Positions 32,797 through 45,420 of a stretch of 64,000 nucleotides of DNA are shown piece after piece. Source of the DNA: Catonia carolina (taxonomy: Eukaryota; Arthropoda; Insecta; Hemiptera; Achilidae). The notes below the pieces were generated by a model. The model worked only from the letters and a program-made list of their open reading frames with translations. It did not search any database and was not told the origin of the DNA. Where the stretch lies: the NCBI GenBank assembly GCA_035578175.1, contig JAQMRL010000006.1:34507893-34571892 (forward strand). Reading direction: 5' to 3'. The number at the start of each line of letters is the position of its first letter. Position 1 is the first letter of the stretch. Both the position numbers and the translations under genes were made by a program.

Positions 32797-33481
32797 ATAG
32801 TCGTTTGCACGTTCAGTTGACAAAATGGATCTTATTGGAATCGTCACTGCTATTAGCGCAACTAAAAACATCAATTAAAGGCATCTGGATGCGTATATAA
32901 ATACATTTTTTAAACCTCTGTAGAACACGTATTTTTTAAAGTAGAACTACAATTCAAGTTGTTTGACAGAAAAAAAATTATGTATTATGTAGAAAGGTTT
33001 AATGAATTGTAAAAAATCCAATAATTGTAGAAACATTTTCTTCTATTAGGGGGGGGGGGTTAAAATGAATATCTTATCTATTTTACTGCAGACCTACTAA
33101 TGCCTTCTCCACATTCCCTCGCCAAACTTCCTGAACACTGCGTGATAAGTGTAAACAAATGACGCAATCGGTTATTACAAATCTAAAAATCTTTCCCAGT
33201 ACAGATATCGAAAATATATTTCACATTTGGAATCCGCATATGAAGTTGATTGAGTATAAACTTATACGTAGTGTTAATTATTAATTAATATTCATATAGA
33301 CTACTCTACATTATAAAGAATTGTTATGGTTGGGGCGCGGAGGGGAATGTTATTGGTTATTATGGCATTAATTGATCTAAAAAGCCAATGTTTTTGTATG
33401 TGCTAGTAGCAGTCAGAGCCCTATAAGAAATATATTGTCCTATACTCCTCCGTTTTGTCAACTGAACGTGCAAATGACTAT
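32797..33481. mobile_element. MITE with 33-bp inverted ends
   Basis: Left end 32797-32829 (ATAGTCGTTTGCACGTTCAG, then TTGACAAAATGGA) is the inverse of 33449-33481 with two changes. Length 685 bp and no transposase. TATA adjoins both outer ends, so the exact boundary and target duplication are ambiguous. Inside is a run of nine or ten G (33051-33060). Confidence 0.7.
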
Positions 33482-34790
33482 AGTTGTTAAGTTGATATTG
33501 TTGTACAGTTGCGAATAAAAATAAAGTTTAAGTCAAAAAATATATATTTATATATCTGAAACAGAAAATGAAGAAATTCTTTTTGTTTGGTCATCGAAAA
33601 TGGCAAAATATTTACCAAAATATTTTTTTAAATACCGAATTTTGCAATTTTTAATACAAAAAACTCAGCATAGGCGTATGTAAAAAAAATTATAGTTTTT
33701 CAGTAAGTTTTATTTTGTTCAAATACATACATTTATATTTTTAGAAACCGTATTACATAGATATAAACTTATAAATAACATAAAAATATTGCAATAATTT
33801 GCAATATCTTCTGGTTACACTAGTCTCATAAATTCTTTTGGTCTTTTGTAACAACTATTCCTGCGATTTAATAATTTTATAAACTTCAGTATTTTTTATT
33901 ATCAAATGTGTCTCGTTAAAGCAATCTTTAAGTATTTTGCAAATAGAATTGTCTCCATATATAATTTACATAAAATCAAGATAATTGTGTGAAATTAGAA
34001 ATGCCAATTTATGTTTAAGAGAAAATTAACCATCTTAAATGAAATTTAAATTTAATCAAATTGACAATTTTCCTTTTCTTTACTAACAAGTTAGATTTGC
34101 AAATTTCACCCTAATTTACATGAATTTCCTGAGAAAATTTGGGTCAGTAAACGACGAAAACTCTTTTAAAATTCTTCTCAACACTTTGGAAAAAAGAAAA
34201 TGAGGAAAATATTTTGTGTAACGTTGTATAAAGTCGTAAAAGAACGGAAACGCTGATAAGTAAACGGTTGAATGAGCCAATGATAACTCTGTAGACGTGA
34301 CAAACGGATCTCACTTTATCTTAAAGAAAAGTGTTATATGTGTATAATACAACATTGTAAAAAAACGTAATAGGTTTAGTAACAGTAGCGTTAACGTATT
34401 TAATGTTGCTGCTAAATCGGTAAACGCAGTTTAATAATAGGTAACTAGATATCCTCCATTACATTCATGTTTTATATATATACACACTTCATCCCCATTA
34501 CAAGTTCTTTACTTCCTTTCTCTACATAATAACCTTTTCGATTTTAAATTTCTTCTTTCTTCTAACGATCAATACTTCTGAACTTTTAACTTACACCTCA
34601 TTTAACTTCTATTTTGTAGATAATAAATTTATTAACCTGTCACTTGTATCGAATTTGTACCTATGTGAACTTTAAAGTTCTATTCCCTGTATCGATATTT
34701 TAAAATTCATTTAAGTTGTAATGTATATTGTCTAAATGTCATTCAATTTGATCTAATTATGTTATGTCAAAGTTATAATGATTTCCATAA
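33482..34790. other. A+T-rich, nothing recognised
   Basis: No supported feature in about 1.3 kb. Confidence 0.45.
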
Positions 34791-34794
34791 CCAA

Positions 34795-35114
34795 TTCCAG
34801 ACCCTTGTTCATACTCAACAAATTTTCAACATTAGTGACTTTCTGCGTTCACGTAGTTCTCAATATTCTTCTATGCAACATAGTTCAAAAGCTTCAAGCC
34901 GGCTTGCAGTCGCTCTGTTCAAGGTCCACGTATTCACAACGTACAGAAAAAGAGAGAACAAATTGCATCTGAGGAGCCGTAATTTGGTGCCCAATGTCAG
35001 ATCATGGCTCTGAAACACTGAACTCATTGCATTGGAAATCCCTCTGGCCTTTCCAATACGACAACGTACCTCCTGCGAGTTGTCGCATGCCTCATTAACC
35101 CTACGACGTCTCAA
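34795..35114 (-). pseudogene. LINE RT C-terminal relic
   Basis: Open from 35114 to 34860: VRCRIGKARGISNAMSSVFQ, then SHDLTLGTKLRLLRCNLF and WTLNRATASRLEAFELCC. It continues in other frames to about 34795 (RERRKSLM-like). Same type of segment as residues 505-570 of the intact LINE at 52688-54724, but diverged. The palm is missing. Confidence 0.65.
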
Positions 35115-36537
35115 AAGTATAGTCTGGTTACTTGTCTATCGAAGATCGACTATGTAGTATAAATAGTAACTTGCAACGAATATTAATAACTCTTATACTC
35201 TCTTATTAGCTCCTATTAGCTCGTCTGCGTGACCTGAACATGAAAAATGACAAAAACTACTTATATCATTTTGTATTTTCTGAGTAACAGTATTTTGATT
35301 AGTTTAATGGATAAAGTCTGGTTAGTTTTTTCAAGTTTGAAGGAAATTATGACTCAGTAAGGACCATTTTTCTAATCTAAAGAAACTTTTAAATGTATAA
35401 GCAATTAAAAAATACAATCACATTTTGGAAAAAATAACAAATGTTTATTTCAGTCGTATAAAGCGAATATTGATTACATTTTTAATAAGTATAATCTTAA
35501 AAATAAATTATCAACCAATAAATTATTTTAAATACATAAATATTCTATGGTTACAGTTATTTAAAAAGAGAAATTTTACCAAACATTAAAAAATTATGCC
35601 ATCTAAACATCCAAAATTATAAAAAAAATAGCATGATTTATATTTTTTAACATATTGATTTAAAAATTATTTGTATATATAAATTTCAAAGAAATATTTC
35701 AACGAGTTTATTTATAAGATATAACATATAATTATATTTATATAAAAAAATAAAGTATTAGTTGACGGTAAAAAATCTTAAGTACAGACAAAGTTTTCAG
35801 ATGAAAAAATCTTATTTACAAAATTTTTTTATTAACTGTAAGGAATGTTTTAAAATGTTACTGCTGATATTTTTCGTAGTATAGATCAAATTTTGAGCAT
35901 TATTGCAACATTTTCATGTACACACAGTTACTGTTCGAAATTATGCCGAGATGTGTAGTAGTTTAAACAAGGAACTTACAAGAAAATCTACAAAAATTTC
36001 AGCGTACTGTTGGATTGACATAAGAATGCACATACTCGTGTACCCACCACTAATGACTACAGATGTATTGCTACGTCTAAAAACATCATAATTTATAACC
36101 AGTAATCTAATTAAAATTTTTTTGAAAGGAGTTAAATATAATAGCCACCTTAAACTGAAGTAATCAGGTGATAAAAATTTAACTTTTATCATTTATAATT
36201 CATTCATCCAAAGATATTAGGGAAAACACGTGGCTTTAGAATGGGAGTATCGGTTTAATCGTCTGTGTTTAATAAATAATAAATTTGTGCAAATATTTTA
36301 TGGATTGAATGATATTTCTATAATAATCTTCATGTGAACTGGTATTCTATAACAGGAAACATAGTAAAAACTTTCTTATACGCATGCGCCAACGGATGAA
36401 TGGGGAATAGTTCCCCTCTAACTGTCTCCTCGTGATAGTGGGAGCAGCGTCAAGGATGATAAACAGATGAATCGAAAGTAAGGGAATAACATCGATGCAC
36501 AGTAGTGGGAGATGTGAAAACAGTACAAGCAGAGCAA
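35115..36537. other. A+T-rich, GC-moderate end
   Basis: Nothing recognised to about 36370. 36380-36535 is less A+T-rich (GCATGCGCCAACGGATG, GTCTCCTCGTGATAGTGGG) and might be an LTR or UTR piece, but no matching repeat is in the window. Confidence 0.35.
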
Positions 36538-36680
36538 CTCACGTCTTTAAGTTTTTTGTAATTGTAAAATATAAGCAGTTATTTGATTACTTAAGCAATA
36601 CCAGAGTCAGTGACTGAGAAAGTCACGTCTTTAAGCTTTTTGATTACATGAACAATACCAGAATCATTGGATGAAGCAGT
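36538..36680 (+). repeat. Partial tandem duplication
   Basis: TCACGTCTTTAAG(T/C)TTTTTG occurs at 36540 and about 36624, with GATTAC, A-CAATACCAGA and a following ATCA/GTCA in both. The second unit lacks about 30 bp of the first. Confidence 0.6.
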
Positions 36681-37449
36681 TGCTCAGTTGTACTCCCTAA
36701 CTCAACACTCAGTGAACGCAGTTTAAATATTTTCAAAGTAATATTGTCAATTTCTGTTTTTACATGCCTTAAGAAAGCCATTATTACTGTATCTTAAACT
36801 TCTTACAACCACCATCTGATCAGTTTTATTCATATGCCAATCCATATGTAAGTAATTTAATTTTTAATAAAATGTACTAACTTTAAAACATACATTTTTT
36901 ATTTTTGGAAAACACGTTTTTTCCAAATTATGTCTGAAAATATTTCTGTACTTTATGTAAATTAAAATTACAATAATGACTAAAATTAATAAATAATAAT
37001 ATTTACATATAAAATAAATTATAATAAATTTGGTCTAAGAAATCACACATAAATAGTTTTATTTTCAAATATAATAATTAATTAATTAATATGATTATAT
37101 CCATACATTTATATCTAATAATATTTATATTAAATAATTACTTAATTTTAATTATAATATTATTACACTAAAATTCCGATTGTTTTTTTTATGTTTCAAA
37201 TAAATTAAGACTAGAAATCGAAAGGAATTTTATTTTTTATACACGCTATAAATATAATTTTTATTATAAAACTGTTTATTTTTTACTTCGTAAGATAATA
37301 TTTTATAATTAATTTCAATGTAAATAATCTTTTTATAAATACTACATGAATTTTTAATGCACTTATTTATTAAAAAAATTAGGTAAAATCAAGAAAATTG
37401 ATAATTATTTTATTCCACTGAAATTCAGTTTTAACTTCATATATGTCTT
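36681..37449. other. A+T-rich, nothing recognised
   Basis: No supported feature. Confidence 0.45.
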
Positions 37450-37965
37450 CACTTAAAAAGCACAAGGAATAACCTGGCAAACATGAAAAAATGCTTTTCA
37501 ATGCATGCCCGAATCCACCACTTCAAAACAGTTATTCTCCCAGAGGCGCTATACGCCGGTGAAACTATTTTCAAAATTAAGAATGTAGCTAAAACCGACC
37601 AACTTCTTAAAACAGAGCGCAGAGTTATCGGAACCTGCCTTAACAAGATATTATCAAAAAAAGTGGGGTATGGGGAAGATTACGGGAAGATACATCGAGG
37701 AGATAAAGAGGGATCTCAATGAAATTGGACTCGCAATTGAAGACGCACTTGACAATAAAAAAGTAAACAGTACTCTCAAACTACTTAGATTTTATTGAGG
37801 AAAAGCAGAAAGACGCACGGTGGAGGTTACGGATGAGATACGGAAACAAAGATCGGACCATCTTAAAAGAAACTGGCAAAACTGAAAGGCTAGACCAACA
37901 CGTCATCCGAAGAACACTAGAAATTGATTGGCTTATTAGTCCAATGTGGACTCAAAATCATCAAA
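37450..37965 (+). pseudogene. LINE-K RT C-terminus, copy 1
   Basis: HHFKTVILPEALYAGETIFK, then LLKTERRVIGTCLNKILSKK (open at 37483-37722), then in another frame GRYIEEIKRDLNEIGLAIED and ALDNKKVNSTL. The order RP-EALY-E, E-R---R-, W--E--RDL-E-GI is that of copies at 38285-39410, 47515-48355 and 62955-63760. Frameshifted and 5'-truncated. Confidence 0.7.
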
Positions 37966-38284
37966 AAAAAAATTGTCTTGAGTTTTGATGTTGGATGGGT
38001 TAACAGTCAGTTGGATTAAGAAAAGGTATTAGGGTAGATTGGTTCCACTTACTAAAGTGCCATTAAGAACAAATGTTAGTTGAAACAAGGACAGAGTACT
38101 GTTGTCATATTTCCTTCATTTTTAAGAACCAAATAGATTTATAGTGTTCCCTAAATTTAGAAAAATCATTTAATATAGCTTGTCTGACGGCTTGAGACGG
38201 CTGAATTGTGAATGAGATAAGCTCAGCACTAAGCGTCCCTCAAGCATTTTGTATGTCGTTTCATTATAATATAGATTAGTTTGA

Positions 38285-39410
38285 ACTTACATTAACTAAC
38301 ACCAGCTCCAAAGTAAAATTCAGAGGAGAACTCTCAGAAAGCTTCAATATAAAAACTGGACTAAGGCAAGGTGACGGGATTTCCCTCCTACTTTTTAACT
38401 GCGCTCTCGAATACATCATGAAAGAATGGTACAAAATAAATCCAAACACATCAAAATAGGCACCAAGAAAGATAACATCAAACTCAGCTGCTTGGGGTTC
38501 GCCGACGATCTAACATTATTAACAAACAACATCACAGAGACTAGGAACCAACTTACAACTTTAGGACCAATCGCAGGAAAAATCGGCAAAATTTGAAAAA
38601 ACCAAAATAATGGCAACAGACCCGCTATGTATAGATAAGGTCCAAATTAACGACCAATATACAGAACTCGTAGAATCCTTTAATTACTTCGGAGAAATCA
38701 TCACTTACAACAACGAAAAGGAAGCATGGGAGGAAAAAACCAAGAAATTAACAACATTACAACTAATCACCAAAAACACCTTCAATAAAAAATGCCTATC
38801 AATCAAAACATAAATAAAACACTAGAAAACGGTCGTACAACCAGAGGTAACATATGGGTGCGAAACTCTATTCAAATTAAAACAGAATAGATAACATCCA
38901 AGAACTAGAAAGGAGGATCTTTAGAACCATCATCGGAAAGAGACACCAAATAGATGGAGAATTAAGATTACTACCAAATGAACAGGTCTACCAGGAGACC
39001 GAATCGGTAATAGAAACGATGAGGAAAAAGAGAATATCCTTCTTTGGACATATAATCAGAACACCCAAAGATAGAATCACAAACCAAATAGTCAGAAAGC
39101 TCTACTAGAAAATGACAGCAGTAATATGGTTAAGATAGTTTAAGAAAGATATGGAAGAATCAGACATCACCTTTGAAGATCTAGTAAATAAAACCGAACA
39201 GCTGAGACTATAAAAGATAAAAATATTAGATTCCAAGGAAAAGTAGATAAAAGAGGAAGCAGAAAAGTGATCTTTTCAGAAGCAGAAAGGCAAAGAAGAT
39301 CTCCCAAGAATGAAAGAATACTGGAGGAAAATCAAAGTAAAGAACTAAAAGAGAGTGCCCAAAAATTGACTCAAGTGATCCACTGCGGTCTCAAAAGAAA
39401 AAGAAAATAG
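38285..39410 (+). pseudogene. LINE-K reverse transcriptase, copy 2
   Basis: Longest LINE-K relic. In order: TGLRQGDGISLLLFNCALEY (motif B), then CLGFADDLTLLTNN (FADD) and EKTKIMATDP; then FNYFGEIITYNNEKEAWEEK; VVQPEVTYGCETLF; a decayed RRIFRTIIGKR block; KRISFFGHIIRTPKDRI. It is distributed over at least three frames with several stops. The palm A motif and everything before it are gone. Confidence 0.75.
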
Positions 39411-42402
39411 ATTAGTTTATACCTGAATTTTGCCTGCACCATTGACAACGATTTGTACGATTATTTCGCTCCATTTTTAATATCTAGGTCGATACGGTTT
39501 GTTTTATATTAACAAATAGTAAACTGCTAACAACTCCTTTTGGTACATTACTACCATTTTAGAACAGAACTCTATTGTGCGGGTAAACAGACTATCCACT
39601 CCACTAATATTGTGCTGCCGACTCGAGTCATCAGACAAGCTCTACAATTTTACTGACACAGCTACACAACGTTGGTAGTATTTCATCCGTATTTATTGTC
39701 TATATTAACTTCACATGCGGTTAGATCTGAGCTTAACACTTTATTACCAGTATATACTATTTCACCTTTTACACCTTAACATTAGATTAGCGACGGTAGA
39801 TGTAGAACAGCGATTTTGTAATAATATCTATGAGATCTAGCGTGAGAGATCATCAGATATAATTTTACGTTACATTAATTGTTAAAACAATTACATTTAT
39901 TGTACTCAACGAATGTGTTTTAATTAATTGTAAAACAATTATTATGTGCGTAAATATTCTAGTCTATTTACAAAGAAAGAAAATCAGTGGAAACGAAAAA
40001 ATTACCCAAATTTTTGTGAAGATAGCCTATATTATTTAAATTTCAGATTGGATTTTTTAGAATTAAAATAATTTTATGTTTATTTACCATTTTAAAATAT
40101 ATGTACATGTTCTTAATGTAGCCTATTCAAGTTATTTACATTTTTCACATAGACTTATAATACAAACTTCAATATATTTTGAAACAGTTCAAAAACTAAA
40201 TTATTTCAGATGTGATATTTGTAAATACAATATTACAAAACAATACTTTGGAGTGATTTCATACAATGTGTTTTATGTAAGTTATTTTCTGTAATCGTAT
40301 TAACTACAATAAATGTTCGACCATCCACATGCGATTTATCCGAACAAATTGAAACTTTCAATTTTTTTCTTTAATTTTTGCGCAAAATTACGAAATTGGT
40401 ATGGAGTAGTAGTATAAGTTATTTTACCGATGAACACAAAAAACTTTATTTTACTATAAAAAGGTAGGGGTCCCGATTATGGAATAGTATTCCATTTAAG
40501 GGGACCCAATTGTATACATTTATTATAAATTCTGAATAAAATTACACCAACCCTGGATAGAAAGTAATAAAAAAATAATTATTGAACTTGTTCTGTGTAT
40601 TGTTATTTCGTCAAATATAGCACCTAAGATATTTATAGCTAAAAAAATTAAATTTTAATAAAATTGTGTAAATAAAATAAGTGGTACGCAATCTTTTCTT
40701 GATTATATTTCATAAACATGCAATCTCCAACGACGAAGAGGAATGAAAATACTCCCAAAACGTGGAATACAGAAGACATGACAAAAGCGATAGAATGGAA
40801 GATGCCAAATTGGTTTTAATTACGTAGAATCTAGTTTTAACTTAAGTTCTAATTCGGGTATTAAATTTTTTTATCTGTGTTTTCTATCATGCTTAGTTCA
40901 GTCTTAATATTTTGTTTATTTATTAATAAACATATATATTAAAAACAAATATTAATTAATTAATATTTGTCTTACTCGGTTTATTTTAGAATTAAATTTG
41001 AGTTCAAATTACATAAAAAATGCTGACGATCAATAAAACGTTTTTGTGTATTTAATAACGTTTCAAGAAAGAATTAACGAGGTCAATTTAATAGGAATAC
41101 CTGGGTGCAAACACACATTACCAGATACACTATTTAAAATAATGAATTTTAAATGGTATTGACTTTAATGAACAATTGATCTCCGTTCTTATCAATGATT
41201 TTGCGCAAAATACAATATCACAATAACTCGTAATGGTGCTTTTTGATAGAAATGAAATAATGATGATGACTTTGTCATTTGCAATCTAGTGAATGCATCT
41301 AGTATCATTATTATAACATAAAATAGGATAATGTTTAGTTGCATTATAATAAAAATATAATATATATAATACAATACATGGTAATCGACATATTGTTATC
41401 GATATAATGTTTACGTACGATTATCATTAACCACTATGTTATTAAATGAATCATTTAAAATTATCTGTTTTGAAAAATACATTTGGAGCAGTTAATCTAT
41501 CAAATAATTCACTACTACTAAAATGTATTCAGTTACATTATGACTCCGAATTTTTCCCGACACTTCTAATTCATATTAAGGTTTTTTTATACTAAAGGTT
41601 CTTCACCAAGAGTTTCCCAAATTTCATCATTATAAGCGATACGAATTTAGGTCCCCTAGTCTCTTCCAACGTCGTCCAATACCACATTGTCAAATTGGCT
41701 TGCTTAAAGAAAACATACTATTAGTACGTGGTAAGATCAAAAATTTCGTTGAATAGTGTTATTACGAACATTCATTTACAGTAATAAGTCCGATAGACTC
41801 TTTAAGACAGTGTCAAGCTTGAATACGTTGTGACTTGTTAGTAGACTAAGCTTGCAGAGCCGGATGAGTGAGGTCATCTTTACCGCGTATGTCACACATT
41901 ATAGATTTTGAACAATTTGTTAACAATAAGTTTTGTTTTAAATTGCAAAAATTACCGAAGAAGCTCATAAAATGATAAAATTAGTGTATGGCAATAATGT
42001 GGTAATTCTAAAGACTGTTTATAAGTAGTATATTTTGAATTTATTTTTTGTTGCATAACACTATCCAAATTTGACACTTTTAATACAAAACCATAGCAGA
42101 TAAAGACCAAAATATTAATTATTGTTGCGGTAAATAGGTGTAATATGTCATAATATAATGAAGGTAAATAATACTTTAATGACTAAATTAATTACCATTA
42201 ATTTTTTCTTGACGGATTAATTTATGTATATTTTTTTACGGAGTTAGGTCACGTTAACAATTGTCCTTTTTCATAAAGTAACTGCGATGAATTTACGTAG
42301 CTATTCTTGATTTTGTTCCCGTGGGATGGAAGTTTCATTACTGTTATAATTGGTGATAAACCTGAAAAAGTAAAACAACTTTATAAATATCAAACGAAAT
42401 TA
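39411..42402. other. A+T-rich, nearly 3 kb without a gene
   Basis: Only a hairpin at 40466-40507 and short A/T runs were seen. Small open frames are unsupported. Confidence 0.45.
40466..40507. repeat. Interrupted inverted repeat
   Basis: GGGGTCCC and ATGGAATA on the left pair with TATTCCAT and GGGGACCC on the right, separated by short mismatched spacers. No element boundaries found. Confidence 0.55.
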
Positions 42403-42450
42403 AAAAAATCCAGTGTGATACAGTCACACGATTTTATCTTGCCAATATAA
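42403..42450 (+). repeat. Dispersed hairpin repeat, copy 2
   Basis: AATCCAGTGTGATACAGTCA, then CACGATTTTATCTTGCCAAT, as at 10340-10395. It ends just before the mariner at 42463. Confidence 0.55.
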
Positions 42451-42462
42451 ATTTAAAAAATA

Positions 42463-43076
42463 CCGGGTGGCCGTATGTCGGCTTCCCCATGAGATGAGAC
42501 AATTCATTTTGATAAGTTGGTAATAGTGTTATGTTGGCAGCATGACGTACAATATTCATTAGTTGTCTGTAACAGCGGTTAAAGTGAGGTACGTCTCCAT
42601 GTAGTTACATCCTATTTTTTTTTTCGAAACGGAACTTTAAAAATGTTTACAACTGAACAACGAGTTTTCAAAGTTGATGAATGGATTGGTCGTCGTAGTA
42701 CAATGGAATGGCCTGTGCGATTGCCAGATTTAACGCCATGTGATTTTTCACTGTGCAGCGTTGCAAAGGATTTAGTGTATTCTTCCAAGCCAAAAAACCT
42801 GCACGAATTAAAAAGTTTAATTGATATTGCATTTGACTATGTAAATGACGATAAACAGTTACTGTTGAAAATTTGTGAATCAGTTTTAAGTCGCTGTATA
42901 AAGTGTATAGAGAATCATGGTGGACATTTTTAACACCTGCTATAACATTTTCAAGGTAATATATATGTACATTTCACATAATAAATTTGTTTTTTGTCTA
43001 TAGTTTTCTTATCCATTAACCTTTCTTCTGATTTCCGTAAATATTGGTGAAACCGACATAATTATGGGCCACCCTG
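42463..43076 (+). mobile_element. Internally deleted mariner, 614 bp
   Basis: TA at 42461-42462 and 43077-43078 flank inverted ends: CGGGTGGCCGTATGTCGG on the left; the inverse of AGGGTGGCCCATAATTATGT on the right, with a 5-bp length difference. Inside is one open frame in which the start of a transposase is joined to its C-terminal end. A non-autonomous derivative. Confidence 0.8.
42643..42933 (+). CDS. Fused mini-transposase ORF, 96 codons
   Basis: Residues 1-11 (MFTTEQRVFKV) are the usual N-terminus of a mariner HTH. From residue 12 the sequence jumps to DEWIGRRSTMEWPVRLPDLT, with the third catalytic Asp in TPCDF; then AKDLVYSSKPKNLHELK; and a family-like C-terminus ending NHGGHF. The deletion removes most of the DNA-binding and catalytic regions yet keeps frame. 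It cannot be catalytic; any role would be as a passenger or regulator. It may simply be an untranslated relic. Confidence 0.65.
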   Translation: MFTTEQRVFKVDEWIGRRSTMEWPVRLPDLTPCDFSLCSVAKDLVYSSKPKNLHELKSLIDIAFDYVNDDKQLLLKICESVLSRCIKCIENHGGHF

Positions 43077-43140
43077 TATACCTAATTTTTATACCTATTA
43101 AATAAATATATTTAATACACCTATTAAACATACTTATGCT

Positions 43141-43413
43141 CATCACGGGCAGGTGGAGAGTTAAATTAATTGCACTCGATCTGTTGGTTCCAGGGCTACA
43201 GAAAATTAGTTCTGTTTCTTATCACATAGCCAATTATATGACTGATCTATTAAAGAACAGACGAGGTAGAGGTATCAAAGTCACCAGTCAGAGTTATCTC
43301 CTCTGAAAGTAATGAATTTAACTACACAGCCAGACCCTGTGGTGAATGAAGTGAAGGTGTCATATGTAGGGTGGAAAGTGGGTGCTTTTCGGAGGCCCTG
43401 ACATGCTGATAAG
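43141..43413 (+). mobile_element. SINE-A copy, 3'-truncated
   Basis: 5' end CATCACGGGCAGGTGGAG through AGACCCTGTGGTGAATGAAG to ACATGCTGATAAG, then unrelated DNA. TGCACTCGATCTGTTGGTTC, then CAGGG, is a good candidate B-box-like stretch of the family. Confidence 0.75.
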
Positions 43414-44112
43414 ATGTTTTTGGATGTTTTTGTGTAGTTTCAAAGTATTTCTGTTTTTGGGTAACACAGTTATCGAACTCAAAGTAGGAAAAATTTTCTA
43501 ATTTCGTTGATATGATCTGAAGTATTTTACTAATTCGTCTTTTACATTAGGTTTGTTCAAATGCGTGTGTATAATTTTGTTAGAGATGTACCAAGGTGTT
43601 TGGGTAAGTGTTCTAAGAACTTTAGAATAGTATTTTTTAAATAATTTCTACGTTGGAATTACTCGGTAGTTTCTAAAGCTGAATTACATCAATCAATAAG
43701 GGCTTCAAAATTCTGTTTTATAAAAGATTTTTAAAGTGAAAATTGCGACCCGGAAATTAGAAAAGTTATATCAATTCGATGTTGAGTTGTCTTTTTGTCA
43801 GTTATGCTGTTTGCAAACTTCAATATGAAACTTCATATTGTTAAAAATTCAGTAAGGTTTCTTTAATTACAAAAATCATAAAATTGGATGTTTATTTTTT
43901 ATTCTGACGAATATTTTACTCATTTTATTGATGAATTATTTTTTGAAACTGTAACGACAGTATTTACGGTTACTCACTTTTGATACATTTAACCTAAGAC
44001 GTTAATTATAATCCAGAAGTTATGATAATTATGAAAATGATAAAATTTTCAGATGGATTTCACGATTGAATTTTATCTCAAAATTAAACCAGGGGAAAGC
44101 AAATCCTGTACT
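43414..44112. other. A+T-rich, nothing recognised
   Basis: If the 44113-44403 exon is real, this would be 3' flank of that gene. Confidence 0.4.
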
Positions 44113-44403
44113 TTTTATTTACTTAAGCTAAAATCAAGTTTAATTAAAATTTCTATACATCTATTTGTAGATTCCTTACCTCTTGGTATATTATTTTCAT
44201 AGATGTTATATCTGATTAGTTTTTGATTATGTTTTATACGCCAAACAAAAATTAGAAAACAAAACGCTAAAATTATAGCAGTAGTTGCTCCAAAAGTTAA
44301 CTCAAATCCCATTGTTGTTATTGATTCTTGCAGTATTGGAATAGTTTCTCTTCTGGTGTCTATCAATAATTCTTCACTCCGTTGTCCACCTACCATCTCC
44401 ACC
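44113..44403 (-). CDS. Candidate last exon of a single-pass membrane protein
   Basis: On the minus strand TTTTCTGTTACAG is a good 3' splice site, and from it the frame is open for about 95 codons to TAA. Residues about 31-54 form one hydrophobic segment (FELTFGATTAIILAFCFLIF), flanked by an acidic, Ser/Thr-containing N-terminal side and a basic stop-transfer VWRIKHNQK. This predicts an extracellular end, one membrane span and a ~40-residue cytoplasmic tail. AATAAA overlaps the stop codon region. It does not resemble any transposon protein I know, and the family is not recognised. The upstream exons are not visible, so they may lie beyond the repeats to the right or outside the window. Confidence 0.45.
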
Positions 44404-44689
44404 TGTAACAGAAAACGATTATTTCATAAAAATTTGAGTTTTATAAATTAAATATCTATATCAGTATTATTTAAGCTATATATTCTGAAATACAAAATAA
44501 AGATCCCAACGAATATCTATATAAAGTTGAGAGGACGTACAAAACTACCAAATTTTGAAGCTTAAAAAGGAAAAATATTTTTGAAAGCCAGTTTAATTCA
44601 GGCAAAAAAACCGGATGAAGCTCCCGTAAAGTATACATTACTGTAGTACAAGAAACAAGTAGCCTATTTGATTTCTTTGCATTAAGCTA

Positions 44690-45420
44690 CAAAAACACTA
44701 AACCAAAAACATTATTGTTACCTGGCCCTGAACTGTACAACCTGGTTCCTCAAAGTTATTTAAACATGTTATACAAATGAACATGTTAACATGTTATTAA
44801 AGTCCTTATACGGGAACATTATAAAGTTTAAAGCTGATTTACAGAAATGGCTATTTAGCATTAGTAGACAATACACGAAAGGAAAAATGATTATGCCTTA
44901 AGTATGTGAGCTCCAAAATGAAATGCACTTCTATTCCATCCAGATAATTGAAGGAGAAGAAGCCACTCTGGGAAGATGTGGATACAAAGAATCCAAGGTC
45001 CGTTAGTAGCAAGGAATCTCAGAACGACAGAAGTCAATCGGTTGTAGGAAGTGGTTAGCGGAGAAATCTGATTCATTTGCATGGAGCTAAAAAAAACACT
45101 ATTTCAAAAACATCTTTGTTACCTGGCCCTGAACTGTACAATCTGCTTCCGTAAAAATATTAAATTATACGGACCATCATAATGTTTAAAGCTGATTTAT
45201 AGAAATTACTAGTTAGCATTCGTAGACAATACACAAAAGAATGATTACACCCTTATATCTATGACCTCCAAAGGGCGTTTTTATTCCATCCGAATAATTG
45301 AACGAGATTAAGTCACCCTAGAGAGATATGGATAAAAAGAATCCAAGATTCTTTGGTAGCAAGGAATCTCAGAAAGACAGGAGTCAATCGGTTGTAGGGA
45401 AGTGGGAAGTGGAGAAATCT
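44690..45420. repeat. 402-bp tandem duplication with LINE-like tail sequence
   Basis: TTACCTGGCCCTGAACTGTA at 44717 recurs at 45119. The following about 300 bp match in order: TTTAAAGCTGATTTA, GACAATACAC, ATTCCATCC, AAAGAATCCAAG, GTAGCAAGGAATCTC. One plus frame reads LYNLVPQSYL and KFKADLQKWLFS, the wording of CR1/jockey-type RT ends. The second unit leads into the 100-bp minisatellite. Confidence 0.65.

Noticed and set aside
36380..36700. LTR promoter-like stretch
   Set aside because: Moderate GC and a direct repeat, but no matching second LTR, primer-binding site or coding region in the window.
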